A DNA stretch of 6,509 nucleotides, taken from NCBI GenBank assembly GCA_019454665.1, contig JACFNW010000021.1:6676-13184 (forward strand). Reading direction: 5' to 3'. Each line of letters starts with the position of its first letter. The first letter of the stretch is position 1. This DNA comes from Fimbriimonadaceae bacterium (lineage in GTDB: Bacteria; Armatimonadota; Fimbriimonadia; Fimbriimonadales; Fimbriimonadaceae). This document shows positions 1-6,509 of this stretch, piece after piece. The notes beneath the pieces are model-generated. The model was not told the DNA's origin. It saw only the letters and a program-made list of their open reading frames with translations, and searched no databases. The translations under genes were made by a program, and so were the position numbers.

Positions 1-711
1 GATCTGATCCTCACCGCCCCGAGCGTGGACTATCTGATCACGCGGACCAACGGCGAATCGGAACACATTTCGAATCCCACCGACTTTCCTGCGCCGCACG
101 AGTTGGCCGCTGTTCAAGAACCGATCGTCAAAGCCACCATCATGGTGCCCGTCGAGTACGTCGGACCCGTGATGACTCTCTGCCAAGAGCGGCGCGGCGT
201 GTATGTCAAGACCGAGTATCCGACACCCCAACGTGTCATCCTCTATTACACGCTACCCCTGGGAGAAATCCTGCTGGACTTCTTCGACAAACTGAAGTCC
301 GCGACGCGCGGCTACGCGTCGTTCGACTACGAGTTGGCGGGCTATCAGCCGTCCGAACTGGTGAAGGTGGACATCCTGCTCAACGGCGACCCGGTGGACG
401 CGTTGTCGTTCATCGTGCACAAGTCGTTTTCGTACCAGAGGGGCAAGGCGATGGTGGAGCAATTGCGCAAAGTCGTCCCGCGCCAACAGTACGAAGTGCG
501 CGTCCAGGCGGCCATCGGCGCCAAGGTCATCGCTGCCGACTCGATCAAGCCGTTCCGTAAGAACGTCATCGCCAAGTGCTACGGCGGCGACATCACGCGG
601 AAGCGCAAGCTGCTTGAAAAGCAGAAGGAAGGCAAGAAGCGGATGAAGCAGATCGGCTCGATCGAGTTGCCCCAAGAGGCCTTCCTCAGTGTGCTGAAAG
701 TGGCCGAATAG
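1..711 (+). CDS. lepA: Elongation factor 4 (LepA), C-terminal part, 5' end outside window
   Basis: LepA is a ribosome-associated translational GTPase of the cytoplasm, related to EF-G and reported to act on stalled or mis-translocated ribosomes and in ribosome assembly. The window holds its last 236 residues (the family is usually about 600), reading in frame from base 1 (DLILTAPS...) to a TAG stop. The GTPase domain lies upstream of the window. An EF-G domain V-like segment starts near fragment residue 40 ([11 protein letters not shown], ending GYASFDYEL around 105-112). It is followed by the LepA-specific C-terminal domain, with the hallmark [20 protein letters not shown] near residues 180-199, then a lysine-rich stretch and the closing [15 protein letters not shown]. 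These signatures separate LepA from EF-G, BipA and TetM. The GTG at base 25 is an internal valine codon, not a start. The gene ends 58 bp from the stop of the convergent glycosidase gene. Nothing looks damaged; identification is firm. Confidence 0.97.
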   Translation, partial: DLILTAPSVDYLITRTNGESEHISNPTDFPAPHELAAVQEPIVKATIMVPVEYVGPVMTLCQERRGVYVKTEYPTPQRVILYYTLPLGEILLDFFDKLKSATRGYASFDYELAGYQPSELVKVDILLNGDPVDALSFIVHKSFSYQRGKAMVEQLRKVVPRQQYEVRVQAAIGAKVIAADSIKPFRKNVIAKCYGGDITRKRKLLEKQKEGKKRMKQIGSIELPQEAFLSVLKVAE

Positions 712-742
712 CCTCATCTGGAGTGTCCATCTCGTCGTTGGT

Positions 743-762
743 GGTCATGGCGGAGCATGACC
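743..762. terminator. Stem-loop between convergent genes, possible bidirectional terminator
   Basis: GGTCATG (743-749) and CATGACC (756-762) form a perfect 7-bp inverted repeat around a 6-base loop. It sits within the 58 bp that separate the lepA stop from the stop of the opposite-strand glycosidase gene. The position suits a shared terminator or 3'-end stabiliser. No T-run follows on either strand, so it is not a canonical Rho-independent terminator, and the stem is short enough to arise by chance. Confidence 0.4.
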
Positions 763-769
763 CTCCAGG

Positions 770-3019
770 TCAATTCGCCAGCGTTCGCAACAATGCCGAG
801 CCTGATGGATTGCGTGACACGCCGACCGGCTGCGCTCCCAGCCCACCATCGGGACGCAACGTGGTCAACCACATGCCGCCCGGCGTGTGGACTCGTGCCA
901 GCACACAGGTTTCGCGATAGGTTCGCACGTCTACGCGCACCATCACCCGCTCCACGTGATACTTCTGCTCCAATCGGGCTAACAGGTCTTCGGAAATCGC
1001 CGAGTCTCCCGATACAGCCAGCCAACGATGCCATTGGTGAGCCCACGGCAGCCGGTTCCAGAAGTCGCCAACAAACTCATAGCCGGCTTCTCGCCAAAAA
1101 GAACACGGCTCCACTTCACCCTCCGACAAACAAACAAGGGTCCGTTGGGAAGGATCGAAGTCCTCGCGCCACCACGAAGCAAGAAGGGGCCCAGAGCCCG
1201 CCATGGGAAGGTCTTCGAACCGGCGGAGGGGATCGTCCTTCTGCCACTCGTGCCACCTGTCATTGGGCAAGGAGGGTTCAACGCTAATGGACCAAGCGTT
1301 TGTGGCACCCCCGAACACGACCTCTAGACGGTACTCACCCGGGGTCAAGTTGGCCCAAATCTCGCCGACCTCGATCGGCTCGAACGCCTCGCCGCGAACG
1401 TCGGTCCATACGCCCGAGGCCACGGTTCCCGACAAGCCGCGTATCCGCCATTCCAACGTGGAGGTTCGGGTGCGCTCCAAGCTGGCGCCGATCTTCCAGA
1501 ACACCGGTCCCTCCTCGAACGCAAATGGATCCAGATACCCCACCCGATTGCCGCCCCGCACCCAAGGTGGCCGCCGGGTAGGAATGATGAAGAGGCAGTC
1601 ACCGGAATTCCAGGACCGCATCTCCTCTGGAGAAAAGCGCGGCTGGAGCTGATCGTCCACTACGCCAGCCGTTGAGATCGGCGTGTCTCGCCAACCGGTA
1701 ACGACATACCCCGCGTAGTCTTGGCGCGAGCGTACAGCCTCATGAACGAGCTTCCGCATGAACAGCGCCTTCGTGCGGGTACTCTCCATGAGCCGATCGT
1801 GCTGCTCGTCCGGGCGGGCAAACCGTGTGACCGGCAGAAACCTCGGCAAGTCGTGCTGCCAACGCACGCCTTGATCGTTCAATTCTGGGTCGGTGCTTGC
1901 CCAATAGGGTATGGTTTCGGCCAAGAGCGGGAGGTCCCGGTGAACGTCCACGTCGTTGAACTCGCCGAGCAGGATCGGCATCGGCTTGCGGGGACCTTGC
2001 TCCATCGCATCAAGGACCACGGGGTAGAACTGGGTATCGCAATAGGGGTGGAAGTCGTAGAAGGTCCCGTACTCGCGCAAGTCGCCTCCGTACATCTCCG
2101 CTCCGCCCGAATTGTCTTTCACTAGGGGACAACCGGTTAGATCGCGCACCATCGCAGTCAGTTGACGGCGAACAGCGGCAGGCGTCTCGTGAGAGAGTTC
2201 GCAGCCGACCGTCCAGCAAACGATGTTGGGATGGTGCCGGTATTGCAGCACGATCCGACGCAGTTCTTCCGACATCGCCGCCTGATGAGAAGGCTCCTGC
2301 GAGGGCGCCCAGAGAGGCAGCTCGATCCAGGCCTCCAATCCGGCCGCGGCCAGCAGTTCGAGGTGCCGGTGGCTAGGCATCCAGAGACAGAACTTGACCA
2401 GATTGAATCCCATCGAGCGGATGGTCTCGATCTCTTCTTGGATCGTCGCCTCGTCGGGGTCGGGTCGTCCGATTTCCGGGTACCAGCCCCACGTCAACAC
2501 GCCGCGCATCATCCAAGGCTTGCCGTCGAGCAGCAAGCGCGACCCATCCACTGCGATCCGTGGCGCAGCCGCCGGCTTGGGCGTCACGGGGTCGCTTTCG
2601 GACACGACCAGCCGAACCGGCCGGAACAGCCCGCCGAACGTGTGAAAGACGTAGGGCAAGAAGCCGCTGAGCACGCTCTTGACGGGGAACGTGCTCCCGC
2701 CGTTTTTGATCACGCGCACCGAAACCTCGACCGTCTGTCCGGCCCACCGATCGAGGCGGACCGAGAAAGCGTCCCATATCCCCTCGTGCAGGCACACGAC
2801 TTCCCCGTTCACCGCCACCTGAGCCTGATAGCTCACGCCCTCGAACACCAGCCACGCGCCATCTGGGACCTCGACCACGGTCGAATAGACCGCAGGGCCT
2901 TCGAAGCGAACCGACGTTTCGCGGTCGAACGCATGGGGCACGGCGACCTCGCGCGGAGGTTGGTCGGGCAGGGTCAAGGTCCAGCGGTCAAGGTTCACGG
3001 GGTCATAGGGATACCTCAA
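770..3019 (-). CDS. Glycoside hydrolase family 2-like protein (clan GH-A TIM barrel), specificity unknown
   Basis: Predicted retaining exo-glycosidase of the beta-galactosidase/beta-glucuronidase/beta-mannosidase type, 749 aa, with no signal peptide or membrane segment, so probably cytoplasmic. In order: an N-terminal jelly-roll sugar-binding domain (about 1-140, with VPHAF near 27-31, FEGVSYQAQVAVNGE near 59-73 and the family hallmark GGLFRPVRL at 129-137); a linker; a TIM barrel (about 155-470, starting DGKPWMMRGV); and about 280 further residues. The acid/base candidate is E274 in TVGCELSHE and the nucleophile candidate is E353 in PILLGEFND. H324/Y326 (FHPY) and W443 (TGWRDTPIST) fit active-site positions. 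Most clan GH-A enzymes have Gly-Asn-Glu at the acid/base; here Asn is Cys273. The TTG start is the first possible one, since an in-frame TGA lies three codons upstream; GATGAGG precedes it by 4 nt. The family is clear, but substrate and activity are not. Confidence 0.9.
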   Translation of the reverse strand: MRYPYDPVNLDRWTLTLPDQPPREVAVPHAFDRETSVRFEGPAVYSTVVEVPDGAWLVFEGVSYQAQVAVNGEVVCLHEGIWDAFSVRLDRWAGQTVEVSVRVIKNGGSTFPVKSVLSGFLPYVFHTFGGLFRPVRLVVSESDPVTPKPAAAPRIAVDGSRLLLDGKPWMMRGVLTWGWYPEIGRPDPDEATIQEEIETIRSMGFNLVKFCLWMPSHRHLELLAAAGLEAWIELPLWAPSQEPSHQAAMSEELRRIVLQYRHHPNIVCWTVGCELSHETPAAVRRQLTAMVRDLTGCPLVKDNSGGAEMYGGDLREYGTFYDFHPYCDTQFYPVVLDAMEQGPRKPMPILLGEFNDVDVHRDLPLLAETIPYWASTDPELNDQGVRWQHDLPRFLPVTRFARPDEQHDRLMESTRTKALFMRKLVHEAVRSRQDYAGYVVTGWRDTPISTAGVVDDQLQPRFSPEEMRSWNSGDCLFIIPTRRPPWVRGGNRVGYLDPFAFEEGPVFWKIGASLERTRTSTLEWRIRGLSGTVASGVWTDVRGEAFEPIEVGEIWANLTPGEYRLEVVFGGATNAWSISVEPSLPNDRWHEWQKDDPLRRFEDLPMAGSGPLLASWWREDFDPSQRTLVCLSEGEVEPCSFWREAGYEFVGDFWNRLPWAHQWHRWLAVSGDSAISEDLLARLEQKYHVERVMVRVDVRTYRETCVLARVHTPGGMWLTTLRPDGGLGAQPVGVSRNPSGSALLRTLAN

Positions 3020-3088
3020 GCGGCCTCATCCCCGCCGATGCCCAGTGGTCCCACGGACGTCCCAAAGGCGGGGTTAGACTCGAAAACG
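3020..3088. promoter_or_regulatory. Divergent intergenic region with short direct repeats and a possible -10 element
   Basis: These 69 bp separate the TTG start of the minus-strand glycosidase gene from the ATG of the small plus-strand gene, so promoters for both directions may lie here or extend into the genes. GTCCCA occurs at 3048-3053 and 3059-3064, exactly 11 bp apart, and a related TGCCCA lies at 3039-3044. The second copy overlaps a GGACGTCC palindrome (3055-3062). TAGACT (3075-3080) matches four of six bases of the TATAAT box, eight bases before ATG 3089, which would imply a leaderless or very short-leader transcript. No convincing -35 box is seen. Function is inferred from position only. 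Confidence 0.35.
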
Positions 3089-3406
3089 ATGAACACCGAC
3101 GTTCTGCGGATCGAACGCTCTCGAATGGACCCCATCGGTCAGTTGGTCGAAGTGCACTGGAAACCCGGGTGCGCCATCGCAAACAACCTCAAGGACCAAT
3201 CGCTCTTCGTCGTCCGCGGCCTGGTCGAAGGCATGCTCCTCATGGGGCTGGTCTACGACGAGCGCAGTGGGATTCATCACGGCGAAACGACGTACTTCGT
3301 CAACTGTGCCTCGGTGGACCACATGCGGACCCTCACCGAACACGAGGCTCTGGCGCGCATCCAGGCTCTCGAGAATCGCTTCGCAGAAGCCCACCCCCGC
3401 GACTGA
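3089..3406 (+). CDS. Small uncharacterised protein (105 aa)
   Basis: I do not recognise this protein. It begins MNTDVLRIERSRM and ends NRFAEAHPRD. The middle (about 18-70) alternates hydrophobic and polar residues (GQLVEVHW, QSLFVVRGLVEGMLLMGLVY), suggesting beta strands. The last 25 residues (LTEHEALARIQALENRF) look like an amphipathic helix. It has two cysteines (residues 30 and 73) and histidines, including an HH pair near 64-65, but no clear metal-binding motif, signal peptide or convincing membrane segment. G/C-rich third codon positions support real coding. The start is uncertain: ATG 3089 has no clear Shine-Dalgarno, an in-frame ATG at 3038 would give 122 aa, and ATG 3125 would give 93 aa. 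It lies 36 bp upstream of the oxidoreductase gene on the same strand, so it may belong to that operon; a functional link is unproven. Confidence 0.65.
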   Translation: MNTDVLRIERSRMDPIGQLVEVHWKPGCAIANNLKDQSLFVVRGLVEGMLLMGLVYDERSGIHHGETTYFVNCASVDHMRTLTEHEALARIQALENRFAEAHPRD

Positions 3407-3423
3407 TTGGCGGGACATCGTTC

Positions 3424-3437
3424 GCCCCGATAGGGGC
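3424..3437 (+). promoter_or_regulatory. Ribosome-binding site inside a small hairpin before the oxidoreductase start
   Basis: AGGGG (3432-3436) lies 6 bases before the TTG start at 3443 and is the likely Shine-Dalgarno, supporting that rare start. The same bases form the 3' arm of a perfect 5-bp hairpin, GCCCC (3424-3428), loop GATA, GGGGC (3433-3437), which would hide the site when folded. An alternative pairing of GGCG (3409-3412) with CGCC (3423-3426) would compete with it. This may lower or tune initiation; no ligand-binding structure is visible. Confidence 0.4.
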
Positions 3438-3442
3438 CACAA

Positions 3443-6509
<3,067 letters not shown>

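Noticed and set aside
253..717. 154-codon minus-strand open frame opposite lepA
   Set aside because: The plus strand encodes the highly conserved LepA C-terminus; the antisense product is rich in Leu/Arg/Val and resembles nothing.
757..1652. Several plus-strand open frames within the 3' half of the glycosidase gene
   Set aside because: Their products are Pro/Arg/Ser-rich, mutually overlapping and antisense to a continuous 749-codon gene with GH2 features.
2162..3088. Long plus-strand open frame upstream of and in frame with the small gene
   Set aside because: It runs antisense through the clear GH2-like coding sequence, is rich in Arg/Pro/His as expected of a shadow frame, and has no domain. 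Only the part from about 3089 (or 3038) is outside that gene.

Overview
This is a gene-dense, GC-rich bacterial window (strong G/C bias at third codon positions, roughly 60% G+C or slightly more by eye). It holds five protein-coding genes, two of them cut by the window edges. No rRNA, tRNA, CRISPR array, insertion sequence or phage gene was found. The organism cannot be fixed from the sequence. lepA shows it is bacterial. A GltD-like/ferredoxin fusion next to a NifJ-type pyruvate:ferredoxin oxidoreductase, plus a cytosolic GH2-type glycosidase, would suit a free-living heterotroph such as Armatimonadota, Chloroflexota or Planctomycetota, but that is a guess.

Layout. (1) 1-711, plus strand: the last 236 codons of lepA (elongation factor 4). 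(2) 712-769: a 58-bp convergent gap with a perfect 7-bp stem-loop. (3) 770-3019, minus strand: a complete 749-residue protein of the glycoside hydrolase family 2 / clan GH-A type with a TTG start. Its acid/base motif is Gly-Cys-Glu instead of Gly-Asn-Glu, and its C-terminal domain is not catalytic. (4) 3020-3088: a 69-bp divergent intergenic region with short direct repeats and a possible -10 element. (5) 3089-3406, plus strand: a small unrecognised protein (105 aa). (6) 3443-5086, plus strand: a 547-aa FAD/NAD(P) oxidoreductase of the GltD (glutamate synthase small subunit) superfamily, fused at its C-terminus to a cysteine-rich 2[4Fe-4S] ferredoxin domain. (7) 5083-6509, plus strand, running off the window: the first 475 codons of a NifJ-type pyruvate:ferredoxin/flavodoxin oxidoreductase.

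How the genes work together. Genes 6 and 7 overlap by four bases (ATGA), and gene 7 has a perfect AGGAGG ribosome-binding site inside gene 6, so they are almost certainly co-transcribed and translationally coupled. The simplest reading is a two-protein pyruvate:NAD(P)+ oxidoreductase: NifJ oxidises pyruvate to acetyl-CoA and CO2, and the GltD-like/ferredoxin protein carries the low-potential electrons to NAD(P)+, or in reverse. The small gene 5 lies 36 bp upstream on the same strand and may be in the same transcript. The GH2-like gene is divergent from this operon and convergent with lepA, and looks functionally separate. The most notable points are the NifJ/GltD-Fd pair and the altered acid/base motif of the glycosidase. 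Neither amounts to a demonstrated new system.
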